Source of the DNA: Altererythrobacter epoxidivorans
Lineage (GTDB): Bacteria > Pseudomonadota > Alphaproteobacteria > Sphingomonadales > Sphingomonadaceae
Assembly (NCBI RefSeq): GCF_001281485.1
Contig: NZ_CP012669.1
Location: forward strand, 682,001 to 746,000
Length of the DNA stretch: 64,000 bases
Direction of reading: 5' to 3'
Below are positions 38,101 to 44,900 of this stretch, one piece after another (positions within the stretch are counted from its first letter, which is position 1; each line of letters begins with the position of its first letter). Position numbers and translations under genes: made by a program. The notes under the pieces are model-generated. The model searched no databases and was not told the origin of the DNA. It saw only the letters and a program-made list of their open reading frames with translations.

Positions 38101-38402
38101 TCTTGCTGGTGGACTTCATCCGCCATGCGAGAAGCGCGGACAAGAGCCTGCGCGATACGCTGTTGGAAGCGGGCATGATCCGGTTCAAACCGATCGTCCT
38201 GACGGCAGCGGCAGCGATGATCGGGGCGGCCGTGATCCTGACCGATCCCATTTTCCAGGGCCTTGCGATCTCGTTGCTGTTCGGGCTTGCCAGCTCTACG
38301 CTGCTGACAGTGCTCGTCATTCCGGCGATCTACATCGTGTTGCGCGATGACGAGCGGCCGCTCACTTTGTTCGGACCGGCGGGGCAGGAACGAGAGGAAT
38401 AA
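35154..38402 (+). CDS. RND superfamily efflux transporter permease
   Basis: 1082-aa inner-membrane proton antiporter of the AcrB-like HAE type. 12 helices and two large periplasmic loops. IVDDAIVMIENIARHW in the fourth-helix region carries the Asp residues of the proton relay, and KPLETIVKSVDEVEHVYTQAEDNGVMVTARF is the pore-domain start. The late GIIVRNSILLVDFIRHARS is also conserved. The start overlaps the adaptor stop by 4 nt (ATGA). Substrate unknown; the setting between rhodanese/SQR and TrxC suggests a sulfur-related compound (inference). Confidence 0.93.
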   Translation: MMSLGISGKLTRATINSPLTPLMLLASILVGLIATMTIPREEEPQISVPMVDIQVAAPGLSASDAVEVVAKPLETIVKSVDEVEHVYTQAEDNGVMVTARFKVGSDAEDAATRIHEKIQANMDRIPVGIPPPHVTVRGINDVPIVVLTLSPEPDAPGEWNDQSLYELADRLRTEIAKVDDVGLTFIVGGQEQAIRVVPDPAKLAAKQVPLGNVIEAATQSNRTFPVGTVRENGLAATVVAGKNLTGADDVRSLQVRAVTGAPVYLSDVATVTEEPTQKQARAWRWSRQDESGNWMMTPAVSLAVAKRAGANAVNVSDAVVERVEGLKGVLIPQGVSVDVTRNYGETANEKANELLFHLALATVSIVILIGFAIGWREAGVTAIVIPTTILLTMFASNIMGFTINRVSLFALIFSIGILVDDAIVMIENIARHWGMNDGRDRQTAAIEAVAEVGNPTIVATLTVVAALLPMLFVSGLMGPYMAPIPINASAAMVFSFFVAVIIAPWLMIRFARRTLAHGHDDAHGGKLGELYGRVASRIIRDRKSARNFLVAVGIATLLACSMFYFKAVTVKLLPFDNKSEVQLVVDLPEGTSLETTSGVLEQAAAVTRKLPEVESMEAYVGTSAPFNFNGLVRHYFLRSKPWMGDLMVTLSEKGERSRSSHEVAVDLRERLAGITLPQGGSIKVVETPPGPPVMATLLAEIYGPDEATRRATAEQVEKIFRDVPFIVDVDNSFGQPVPQLRLVPDRDRIDYYGLSERQIFDSIGALLGDQRVGYSPQGLSRPPLPIQIGLDQSQRSWSSSLGATPVAVSQGPMGPQLIRLDQVVDVSYTEGGQSIFRRDGRGAAMVTAELAGRYEAPIYGMFEVDQAVENFDWAGAGLQQPEIRFNGQPENELGTSMLWDGEWEITWVTFRDMGAAFMVALLGIYVLVVGQFRNFKIPLVILTPIPLTLVGIVIGHMLFQAPFTATSMIGFIALAGIIVRNSILLVDFIRHARSADKSLRDTLLEAGMIRFKPIVLTAAAAMIGAAVILTDPIFQGLAISLLFGLASSTLLTVLVIPAIYIVLRDDERPLTLFGPAGQEREE

Positions 38403-38406
38403 TTCG

Positions 38407-38841
38407 ATGGCAGAGACTTTGGTTTGCCCGAACTGCCTGGCGCTCAACCGTGTACCTTCGGAACGGCTTGCCGATGGTCCGCGCTGCGGCAAGTGCAAGG
38501 CTGAACTGTTTCCGGGCGATCCGCCTTCGGTTAGCGGTGCCGCCCTGGCAAAGACGGTCGCAAAATCGAGTGTTCCGGTCGTGGTCGACTTCTGGGCGCC
38601 GTGGTGCGGGCCCTGCAGGACGATGGCTCCGGCCTATGCGCAGGCAGCCAAACAGCTTGCTGGCAAGGCTTTGCTGCTGAAGGTCGATACCGATGCGGAG
38701 CAGGGTGCTGGTGCGGCTCACCGCATCCAGTCGATTCCGACACTGGCGGTCTTCCGGCAGGGTAGGGAAGTGGCCCGCACTGCAGGTGCGATGCCGCCAC
38801 ACGCAATCGTTTCCTGGGTGAATTCCGCTCTGGGCGGTTAG
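38407..38841 (+). CDS. trxC: Thioredoxin 2 (TrxC type)
   Basis: 144 aa. An N-terminal zinc-ribbon has two CxxC motifs, Cys7/Cys10 (CPNC) and Cys27/Cys30 (CGKC). The thioredoxin fold has WAPWCGPC with Cys67 and Cys70 as redox pair and SIPTLAVFRQGRE with the cis-Pro. It could reduce protein or small-molecule persulfides made by SQR or rhodanese, in line with its place at the end of the pump operon. Its stop overlaps the convergent ArsR gene by 4 nt. Confidence 0.95.
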   Translation: MAETLVCPNCLALNRVPSERLADGPRCGKCKAELFPGDPPSVSGAALAKTVAKSSVPVVVDFWAPWCGPCRTMAPAYAQAAKQLAGKALLLKVDTDAEQGAGAAHRIQSIPTLAVFRQGREVARTAGAMPPHAIVSWVNSALGG

Positions 38842-39212
38842 TTTCCGCTGCGTCCTAGAATGCGCGCGAAGGTCGCTGCACCACCGCCGCTGTGCTTGCG
38901 CGCAGTTTGTCGGTCGCGGCGTCTCTGGTCGGTCGAACCGGCCAATGCATCGAGCAGGTCACTCGCGCCAAGCATCTGGTCGCTGTCGACACGGTAATAG
39001 ATCTTCTTCCCGTCGCGGCGGGTCGACACCAAGTCGGCCTTGCGCAGGATTGCGAGTTGTTGGGACAGGCCCGGCTGGGCGATCCCGGTCATTTCCTCGA
39101 TCTCGCTGACGGCATGCGGCTCGTCCTTGATCGCGCAAAGGATTTGCAACCGCACCGGATGGGCGATCGCGCGCAGCACCTCGGCGCTGGCATCGAAATC
39201 GCGATCAATCAT
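38838..39212 (-). CDS. ArsR-family transcriptional regulator
   Basis: 124-aa winged HTH: VLRAIAHPVRLQILCAIKDEPHAVSEIEEMTGIAQPGLSQQLAILRKADLVSTRRDGKKIYYRVD. It keeps one Cys (Cys26 in ILCAI), at the position of the first sensor Cys of BigR/SqrR, but no second Cys near the C-terminus. So if it senses persulfide it does not use the usual intramolecular Cys pair. The C-terminus is basic and Gln/Arg-rich. The start overlaps the upstream peroxiredoxin stop by 8 nt. Likely controls the surrounding sulfide operons (inference). Confidence 0.88.
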   Translation of the reverse strand: MIDRDFDASAEVLRAIAHPVRLQILCAIKDEPHAVSEIEEMTGIAQPGLSQQLAILRKADLVSTRRDGKKIYYRVDSDQMLGASDLLDALAGSTDQRRRDRQTARKHSGGGAATFARILGRSGN

Positions 39213-39867
39213 TGCGACGCCCCTTGCTTCCAAGCTTTGAATAAAACCAATCGGTCGCATTCGCCTGCTTGAAGAGATTGGCGGAGGTTTCCTCGGGCAT
39301 CCTCAGAAGATCGTCACCAACCTGCCAGTCGGCGGGAACAAGGGCGTTCTCGCTGTCGGCCTGCTGGAGTGCGCGTAACAGACGCAGCATCTCGGGGATG
39401 GAGCGCCCGACGTTTGGCGGATAGGTCACCGATGCGCGCAGGATGCCGCCTGGTGCGATAAAGTAGGTCGAACGGACGGTCGTCGCGTCATTGGCATCAT
39501 CGCCGATCATTCCGTAAGCGCGCGCGATTTCCATCGTGGGATCTTCGATCAGCGGGAATTCCACTTTGACGTCCGACATCTCGTGGATCATCCGGATCCA
39601 GGCCAGGTGCGAGAACAGACTATCCACCGAAATGCCCATCAGTGCGCAATCGAGTGCAGCAAATTCGTCAGCCGCCTGTGCCAAGGCAATGAATTCGCTG
39701 GTGCAGACAGGGGTGAAGTCTGCCGGGTGCGCGAAAAGGACAACCCATTGGTCGTCGTAATCGCCCAGATCGATCGGGCCTTGCGTGCTGCGAGCGGCAA
39801 ATCTCGGGACTATGTCGCCGATGTGAAGCGGGCGAATTTCGCCTTGGAACGGATTGGTTTCGGGCAT
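39205..39867 (-). CDS. Peroxiredoxin, 1-Cys (Prx6) type
   Basis: 220-aa thiol peroxidase. Peroxidatic Cys55 in HPADFTPVCTSEF with the conserved Thr/Pro and later RSTYFIAPGGILRASVTYPPNVGRS. A further Cys (Cys74) is not in a classic resolving position. The C-terminal dimerisation extension of Prx6 proteins is present. It would reduce peroxides or persulfides; the latter fits the locus. It is co-transcribed with the ArsR gene and divergent from the persulfide-dioxygenase-like operon. Confidence 0.9.
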   Translation of the reverse strand: MPETNPFQGEIRPLHIGDIVPRFAARSTQGPIDLGDYDDQWVVLFAHPADFTPVCTSEFIALAQAADEFAALDCALMGISVDSLFSHLAWIRMIHEMSDVKVEFPLIEDPTMEIARAYGMIGDDANDATTVRSTYFIAPGGILRASVTYPPNVGRSIPEMLRLLRALQQADSENALVPADWQVGDDLLRMPEETSANLFKQANATDWFYSKLGSKGRRND

Positions 39868-39918
39868 CGTCAGCCAAAGCTAGACCAGCATCTTGCGCCG
39901 TGCAAGACAATTACATGC

Positions 39919-39940
39919 TTCGATACTATCAAAAATCGAA
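39919..39940. promoter_or_regulatory. Inverted repeat upstream of peroxiredoxin
   Basis: TTCGAT (39919-39924) and ATCGAA (39935-39940) around 10 A+T-rich bases, 52 nt upstream of the peroxiredoxin ATG. It has the size and spacing of an ArsR-type operator, but its arms differ from the SQR palindrome at 33760. Assignment by position only. Confidence 0.35.
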
Positions 39941-40081
39941 AAGCATTGGTTGGCGATCCACGATCGCACTGGGTAAGGCGCAGAGCCCGATCATTTAAAT
40001 CGTTGATAGAGAGGGCAAGCAAGCGTGCGATTGTCAAAGCGGCCTGATCTTTCGCAACTTATTCAAACCTATTGTCAGTCG

Positions 40082-40114
40082 GAGATTTTCGCGATCACAA
40101 TAAGCGAAAATCTC
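40082..40114. repeat. Perfect 11-bp inverted repeat
   Basis: GAGATTTTCGC (40082-40092) and GCGAAAATCTC (40104-40114) with an 11-nt A+T-rich spacer. A related half, CGAAAATCGC, recurs at about 40127-40136. It lies mid-way between two divergent genes and has no T run, so a regulatory site or RNA hairpin is likelier than a terminator. Confidence 0.6.
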
Positions 40115-40270
40115 GAAGTGCTTGCACGAAAATCGCAGGTTTCCGCCAATCCGAAATGACGGATGCCTTCGAGATAGTGAGTGCTTTGACCGGGCGCTCT
40201 TGACTTTGGGATATAAAAGCACATTCCTATATTATATACATAAGACCATAAATTGATGCAGGAGTGAGAG

Positions 40271-41203
40271 ATGAGTGACGCGCAGAAGGCGCTCGACGCC
40301 GCTCGCCAGCAAATCGAACATGCAATTGCCGACCAGTCAAAGCGTCCCTCGATCGCCGGTTTTTTCGACGAGGCGACCAACACGATCAGTTATGTCGTGC
40401 ATGATCCGGCGACGAAGGAAGCCGCGATCATCGATTCAGTTCTCGATTACGAGGCGGCTTCCGGGCGCACGTCCAACGGGTCTGCGGACCTGATTGTCGA
40501 ATACGTTCGCGAAAACGATCTGACAGTAACCTGGCTGATCGAAACCCACGCCCATGCCGACCATATTTCTGCAGCGCCTTATCTGCAGGAAAAGCTCGGC
40601 GGCAAGCTCGCCATCGGCCGCGACATCATCAAGGTGCAGAATGTCTTCGGCAAGCTGTTCAACGCTGGCACCGAGTTCCAGCGCGACGGATCGCAGTTCG
40701 ATCACCTGTTCGACGATGGTGAAACCTTCCGGATCGGCGCGCTCGAAGGCATCGCTCTCCACGTCCCCGGGCATACGCCTGCTGACATGGCCTTCATCGT
40801 AGGCGATGCAGCCTTCGTGGGCGACACGATGTTCATGCCGGACTTCGGAACGGCGAGGGCCGATTTCCCGGGCGGTGATGCGCGCGAGCTCTATCGCTCT
40901 ATCCGGCGCCTGCTCGAATTACCCGAGGAAACACGTCTGTTCCTTTGCCATGATTACAAGGCTCCGGGACGTGACGAATACGCCTGGGAAACGACTGTCG
41001 GCCAGCAGCGCGCCGGAAACGTGCATGTCCGTGACGGCGTGACCGAGGACGAATTCGTCGAGATGCGGACCAAGCGGGACGAGACGCTTGCCATGCCGCA
41101 ACTGATCATGCCTTCGGTGCAGGTGAACATCCGCGGCGGCCGCCTGCCGCAGCCCGAGGACAATGGCGTCAGCTACATCAAGATACCGGTGAATGCTGTC
41201 TGA
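40271..41203 (+). CDS. MBL-fold hydrolase, persulfide dioxygenase / BLH-like
   Basis: 310-aa metallo-beta-lactamase-fold protein. THAHADHISA with His93, His95, Asp97 and His98 is the metal site; PGHTPADMAF and FVGDTMFMPDFGTARADFPGG supply further ligands and the ETHE1-like pattern. FLCHDYKAPGRDEYAWETTVGQQRAGNVHV is close to bacterial BLH proteins, which oxidise glutathione persulfide to sulfite. It would remove the sulfane sulfur made by SQR. First gene of a plus-strand operon with DUF2892, DUF442 and SulP genes; GGAGTGAGAG ribosome-binding site. Confidence 0.9.
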   Translation: MSDAQKALDAARQQIEHAIADQSKRPSIAGFFDEATNTISYVVHDPATKEAAIIDSVLDYEAASGRTSNGSADLIVEYVRENDLTVTWLIETHAHADHISAAPYLQEKLGGKLAIGRDIIKVQNVFGKLFNAGTEFQRDGSQFDHLFDDGETFRIGALEGIALHVPGHTPADMAFIVGDAAFVGDTMFMPDFGTARADFPGGDARELYRSIRRLLELPEETRLFLCHDYKAPGRDEYAWETTVGQQRAGNVHVRDGVTEDEFVEMRTKRDETLAMPQLIMPSVQVNIRGGRLPQPEDNGVSYIKIPVNAV

Positions 41204-41240
41204 TCCGGCATCATAACTCTGGCAGCAAGGAGGAAGTACA

Positions 41241-41444
41241 ATGGGTAAGAACATGGGAACACTGGATCGCACGCTCCGTATCATCGTGGCGCTGGTACTC
41301 GCTTATCTCGCCTATACCGGCGCGCTCGCAGGAGGACTGGCGACCGGTGCCTACATCGTGGCTGCCGTATTCCTCCTCACCAGTCTGATCGGCTTCTGCC
41401 CGCTTTACCGAGTGATCGGTGTCAACACCTGCGGCAAGGGCTGA
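41241..41444 (+). CDS. DUF2892 (YgaP-type) small membrane protein
   Basis: 67 aa with two helices (IIVALVLAYLAYTGALAGGL and YIVAAVFLLTSLIGFCPLYRVIG) and the GFCPLY motif of DUF2892. Preceded by AAGGAGGAAG. Second such protein in the sulfide locus; only the GFCP core is shared with the 32237 copy. Confidence 0.87.
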   Translation: MGKNMGTLDRTLRIIVALVLAYLAYTGALAGGLATGAYIVAAVFLLTSLIGFCPLYRVIGVNTCGKG

Positions 41445-41476
41445 TCTGACCCCGAAATAAGTGTGAAAGGCAAACC

Positions 41477-41884
41477 ATGGATCGCAAGACGATTAGTGAA
41501 AAACTGAGTGTTTCCGGACAGATAAGGCCTGCTGACGTTGCCGCTCTTGGCGAGGCAGGGGTCAAGACGATCATCTGCAACAGGCCCGACGGCGAAAGCC
41601 CCGACCAGCCTTGCGCGGACGAGATCCGTGCGGAAGCGGAAAAGCATGGGATTGCCTTTCACCACAACCCGATTACGCCCGACAATGTCTCACCCGAGGC
41701 GGTTGCGGAGCAGGGCAAGATTCTGCGCGATTGCGGCGGTGAAGCCTTCGCATATTGCGGCTCGGGCAAGCGGGCGACGGTGCTCTGGGCGCTATCTAAT
41801 CCCGAGGGCAAATCGGAAGACGAGCGGCTGAAATGCGCCGCTGCTGCGGGTTACGACCTGGAGCCTCTGCGCCATCGTCTCTGA
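41477..41884 (+). CDS. DUF442 / TIGR01244-type sulfurtransferase-phosphatase-like protein
   Basis: 135 aa. SVSGQIRPADVAALGEAGVKTIICNRPDGE and FAYCGSGKRATVLWAL are the family hallmarks; the Cys in YCGSGKRA sits in a P-loop like that of dual-specificity phosphatases. In many bacteria this domain is fused to the N-terminus of the BLH persulfide dioxygenase. Here it is a separate gene next to an unfused hydrolase, which supports a common task in sulfane sulfur handling. Confidence 0.88.
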   Translation: MDRKTISEKLSVSGQIRPADVAALGEAGVKTIICNRPDGESPDQPCADEIRAEAEKHGIAFHHNPITPDNVSPEAVAEQGKILRDCGGEAFAYCGSGKRATVLWALSNPEGKSEDERLKCAAAAGYDLEPLRHRL

Positions 41885-41917
41885 CGCGCGACCGGCTTCG
41901 CCCAAAGGTGGCCTAAA

Positions 41918-43756
41918 GTGACACAGAGCGACACAGGCGTAGCAGATAGCGGTAGAAAGCATCGCAGGCCGCTCGTAAATCTGGGCGGCCTGTCGCGCTT
42001 CTTTCCCATCCTCGGATGGGGCAGGGAATACAACTCCAGCATACTGACAAGCGATCTCGTCGCCGCATTGATCGTGACGATCATGCTGATCCCGCAAAGC
42101 CTGGCCTATGCCCTTCTGGCAGGTCTTCCGCCGGTTGTCGGACTTTACGCGTCGATCCTGCCGCTGATCGCCTATGCGGTATTCGGGACCAGTCGCACGC
42201 TGTCGGTAGGGCCGGTTGCGGTGGTGTCGCTGATGACAGCAGCGGCGGCGGGGAACATCGCTGTCGCGGGTTCGCCGGAGTACCTTGCCGCTGCGATCGC
42301 GCTGGCGCTTCTGTCTGGCCTGATCCTTCTTGCGATGGGCCTATTCCGCCTCGGTTTCCTTGCGAACTTGCTGTCGCACCCGGTGGTCAGCGGTTTCATC
42401 ACCGCGAGCGGGATCATTATCGCCGCTAGCCAGCTCAAGCACATCCTCGGCATCCCTTCAGGCGGCGACAATTTGATCGAGATCGCCCGCGCACTGTTCG
42501 CGCATATCGGAGAAACCAACCCCTACACACTGGCTATCGGCATAGCAGCTATGGCTTTCCTGTTCTGGGTCCGGAAGGGGGCAAAACCTCTGCTGGCCAG
42601 GATGGGGCTCGGTGCGCGCATGGCGGACCTGCTGGCAAAGGCCGGCCCGGTCCTGGCGATCATCGCGACGACCGCCGCCGTTACCGTTTTCGGCCTGGCC
42701 GACAAGGGCGTGAAGACCGTGGGAGAGATCCCAGTCGGCCTGCCGCCGATCGCCCTTCCGGCGTTCACCCCGGCATTGTGGTCGGACCTTCTGGTTGGGG
42801 CGATCTTCATTTCCATCATCGGTTTCGTAGAGTCGGTTTCGGTTGCCCAGACGCTGGCTGCGAAACGGCGCCAGAACATCGCGCCAGACCAGGAACTGGT
42901 CGCTCTCGGCGCTTCGAATGTTGCTTCTGCCGTGTCGGGCGGGTTTCCGGTGACGGGCGGTTTCTCGCGCTCGGTCGTCAATTTCGATGCGGGGGCCGAG
43001 ACTCCGGCTGCTGGCGCATTCACCGCGATCGGGATCGGCATCGCCTCGCTTTTCCTGACGCCGCTGCTGTTTTTCCTGCCGCTCGCAACGCTTTCTGCAA
43101 CCATTATCGTCGCGGTGCTTAGCCTGGTCGATCTGCGCAAGCCGCTGGAACTGTGGTCCTATTCCAAGCGTGACTTCATCGCGATCACCGCGACGATCCT
43201 GGTTACGCTGGTGGATGGGGTGGAGACCGGTGTGCTGACCGGCGTCGCGCTGAGCCTGGCGTTGTTCGTCTGGCACTCTTCGCGGCCACATGCGGCAATC
43301 GTGGGGCAGGTTCCAGGAACCGAGCATTTTCGCAATGTGCGGAGGCACGCTGTGCTGACGGTCCCGCATCTTCTGACCATCCGCGTCGATGAAACGCTGA
43401 CCTATCTCAACTCGCGCTGGCTGGAGGAATTCGTCCTTGCCGAAGTTGCACGGCGCCCTGACCTGAAAGATCTCGTGCTGATGTGTTCGGCTGTGAACGG
43501 GATCGATGCTTCGGGGCTTGAGGTGCTGGAATCGCTCAACCGCCGCCTCGCCGATGCGCATGTTCGCCTGCACCTGTCGGAGGTGAAGGGACCAGTGATG
43601 GACCGGCTGGAGCGTTCGCACCTGCTGCACGACCTGTCGGGCAAGGTTTACCTGTCGCAATATGACGCGTTCGAGGAACTCGCCGGACCTGCCGCCGAGA
43701 CTGCCATTGCGTCGGTGCCCGATATCGGCACGGAAAGGGAGGAGGCTCGGCTGTGA
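41918..43756 (+). CDS. SulP family anion transporter with STAS domain
   Basis: 612-aa membrane protein. SILTSDLVAALIVTIMLIPQSLAYALLAGLPPVVGLYASILPLIAYAVFGTSRTLSVGPVAVVSLMT is the SulP signature; about 10-12 helices follow. The C-terminal STAS domain (about 470-580) includes LVLMCSAVNGIDASGLEVLESLNRRL. Family members move sulfate, bicarbonate or other anions. In this operon sulfite/sulfate export or exchange is likely (inference). Confidence 0.92.
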   Translation: MTQSDTGVADSGRKHRRPLVNLGGLSRFFPILGWGREYNSSILTSDLVAALIVTIMLIPQSLAYALLAGLPPVVGLYASILPLIAYAVFGTSRTLSVGPVAVVSLMTAAAAGNIAVAGSPEYLAAAIALALLSGLILLAMGLFRLGFLANLLSHPVVSGFITASGIIIAASQLKHILGIPSGGDNLIEIARALFAHIGETNPYTLAIGIAAMAFLFWVRKGAKPLLARMGLGARMADLLAKAGPVLAIIATTAAVTVFGLADKGVKTVGEIPVGLPPIALPAFTPALWSDLLVGAIFISIIGFVESVSVAQTLAAKRRQNIAPDQELVALGASNVASAVSGGFPVTGGFSRSVVNFDAGAETPAAGAFTAIGIGIASLFLTPLLFFLPLATLSATIIVAVLSLVDLRKPLELWSYSKRDFIAITATILVTLVDGVETGVLTGVALSLALFVWHSSRPHAAIVGQVPGTEHFRNVRRHAVLTVPHLLTIRVDETLTYLNSRWLEEFVLAEVARRPDLKDLVLMCSAVNGIDASGLEVLESLNRRLADAHVRLHLSEVKGPVMDRLERSHLLHDLSGKVYLSQYDAFEELAGPAAETAIASVPDIGTEREEARL

Positions 43757-44079
43757 TCCTGCACGACTATCTTTCGAACATCGCAAGCAACAGCGAAAGC
43801 TATTTTCAGGCACATCTGGCGAAGGAAGACCTCGCCCGCATCGATCGCCTCTGGGGAATGGCTCAGGAAGCGCAGGATTCGGAGACCCTCCAGAAAGACG
43901 CGCTATATATCGGGTGGACCCCCGGCGATTTGCGCACGGGCGAGATCAAGCAGGTGTTGCTACCGCTGATCGCCGCAATCTTCGACGTGGCGAAGGGGGA
44001 GGGCGGCGGCGATGCCGTCCTCGATGCATGGAAGGCGTTTCACGAAGAACGGATCAAGGTTCTGATCCACTGCCTCTAG
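43753..44079 (+). CDS. Hypothetical protein, last gene of the SulP operon
   Basis: 108 aa, not recognised. Predicted mostly helical and soluble: ILHDYLSNIASNSESYFQAHLAKEDLARIDRLWGMAQEAQDSETLQ, then LYIGWTPGDLRTGEIKQVLLPLIAAIFDVAKGEG and a final Cys in IKVLIHCL. The GTG start overlaps the SulP stop (GTGA), so translation is probably coupled. It may be an accessory to the transporter. It ends at a perfect 8-bp hairpin. Confidence 0.75.
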   Translation: MILHDYLSNIASNSESYFQAHLAKEDLARIDRLWGMAQEAQDSETLQKDALYIGWTPGDLRTGEIKQVLLPLIAAIFDVAKGEGGGDAVLDAWKAFHEERIKVLIHCL

Positions 44080-44088
44080 GGGCAGTGG
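44067..44088. terminator. Hairpin between convergent SulP operon and sHdr operon
   Basis: CCACTGCC (44067-44074) and GGCAGTGG (44081-44088) form perfect arms around 6 nt, spanning the stop codon of the hypothetical gene. No T run on either side, so it may be a bidirectional barrier or a Rho-dependent end. Confidence 0.45.
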
Positions 44089-44097
44089 CAGCGGCTA

Positions 44098-44427
44098 TCA
44101 GTCGCAATCCTGCTTGTCGGGGTCGCAATTGGCGCAGAAGATTTCGTAGAGCGAACCGATCAGCGAACGCGCATCGCCACTTGCGAGCGAATACCAGACA
44201 AATTGCGACTGCCGGCGGGTTTTCACCAGCTTCTCGCGGCGCAGGATGCCGAGGTGCTGCGAGAGGGCCGATTGCGAAAGCGGGACCTTTTCGGTCAGTT
44301 CGCCGACGGTCATTTCCTTTTCGGAGAGCTGGCATAGAATCATCAGTCGAGATTCATTCGCCATGGATTTGAGCAGTGACGTTGCGCGCGCCGCATTCGC
44401 CTGCATTTGATCCAGGGGCAGGTCCAC
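44098..44427 (-). CDS. shdrR: ArsR-family regulator, sHdrR type with sensor cysteines
   Basis: 109-aa winged HTH: LLKSMANESRLMILCQLSEKEMTVGELTEKVPLSQSALSQHLGILRREKLVKTRRQSQFVWYSL. Cys32 in helix 2 and Cys98 near the C-terminus match the pair used by BigR, SqrR and the described sHdrR of Hyphomicrobium, which form a disulfide or trisulfide bridge to release DNA. A further Cys101 and Cys108 lie in the tail (FCANCDPDKQDCD). The GTG at 44427 sits 7 nt after AAGGAG and is preferred over ATGs in both directions. Last gene of the sHdr operon; probable repressor of this operon and its neighbours (inference). Confidence 0.85.
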   Translation of the reverse strand: MDLPLDQMQANAARATSLLKSMANESRLMILCQLSEKEMTVGELTEKVPLSQSALSQHLGILRREKLVKTRRQSQFVWYSLASGDARSLIGSLYEIFCANCDPDKQDCD

Positions 44428-44449
44428 TTTTGCACTCCTTTGCCGCGCG

Positions 44450-44887
44450 TTAGCCGCAGCCTTCGAAACCATCTTCCGCCATCTTGGCCTCGTAAGGCCC
44501 GGCAACTTCGGTACCCGGGGTAAGCTGCGCTTTCGCGTCAGCCCAGTCCTCCGGCGCCAAAATCACCATCCAATTGGCATATGGGTCGGCATTTGCAAGG
44601 TTCGGCTGCGCAACAAGTGCTTCATTGACGGCAACGATCTCTCCTCCGGCCAGCGTTTTGGCTGGGCCAACCCACTTCCCGCTCTCGACGATGGCGCAGC
44701 TTTTCCCCGGCTTGATCGCCTTGCCCGGCTTCTTCGGCGTGAAGGCGACTAGTTCACCGGCAAGCGCCGTTGCAACCATCGTCATGCCGATCTTGATATT
44801 GCCGTCGCCTTCTTCCGACACCCAGATGTGGTTGTCGACGTCATAAAGAAGTTCGTCGGGAAGGTGGCATCCACGTACGTTTGGCAT
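44450..44887 (-). CDS. lbpA: Lipoate-binding protein LbpA of the sHdr system
   Basis: 145-aa GcvH-like protein. The lipoyl-Lys loop is AIVESGKWVGPAKTLAGGEIVAVNE, with Lys71 the attachment site. It has the GcvH fold (WVSEEGDGNIKIGMT; ANWMVILAPEDWADAK) but no gcvT or gcvP is near. In sHdr bacteria this protein carries the sulfur intermediate on its dithiolane. It sits between the unknown 146-aa gene and the regulator. The ATG at 44887 gives MPNVRGCHLPDELLYD. Confidence 0.93.
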   Translation of the reverse strand: MPNVRGCHLPDELLYDVDNHIWVSEEGDGNIKIGMTMVATALAGELVAFTPKKPGKAIKPGKSCAIVESGKWVGPAKTLAGGEIVAVNEALVAQPNLANADPYANWMVILAPEDWADAKAQLTPGTEVAGPYEAKMAEDGFEGCG

Positions 44888-44900
44888 TTTACGCTCCCAC

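Larger units (their letters stand above)
39868..40270. other. 403-bp divergent intergenic region
   Basis: No gene is supported here. It separates the peroxiredoxin start (39867, minus) from the MBL hydrolase start (40271, plus) and should hold both promoters. It is distinctly A+T-richer than the rest. It contains TTCGAT/ATCGAA arms at 39919-39940, a perfect 11-bp inverted repeat at 40082-40114, and an A+T-rich stretch near 40212-40250 with CTATATTATATACATAAG close to the plus-strand start. Confidence 0.6.

Noticed and set aside
40228..40250. TATAT-T-ATATA palindrome before the MBL hydrolase as an operator
   Set aside because: Short arms of pure A+T in an A+T-rich promoter; expected by chance and may simply be a -10 region.
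44450..44887. Reading LbpA as glycine cleavage protein GcvH
   Set aside because: The fold is the same, but there are no gcvT/gcvP genes and it lies in the sHdr operon, so LbpA is the better call.
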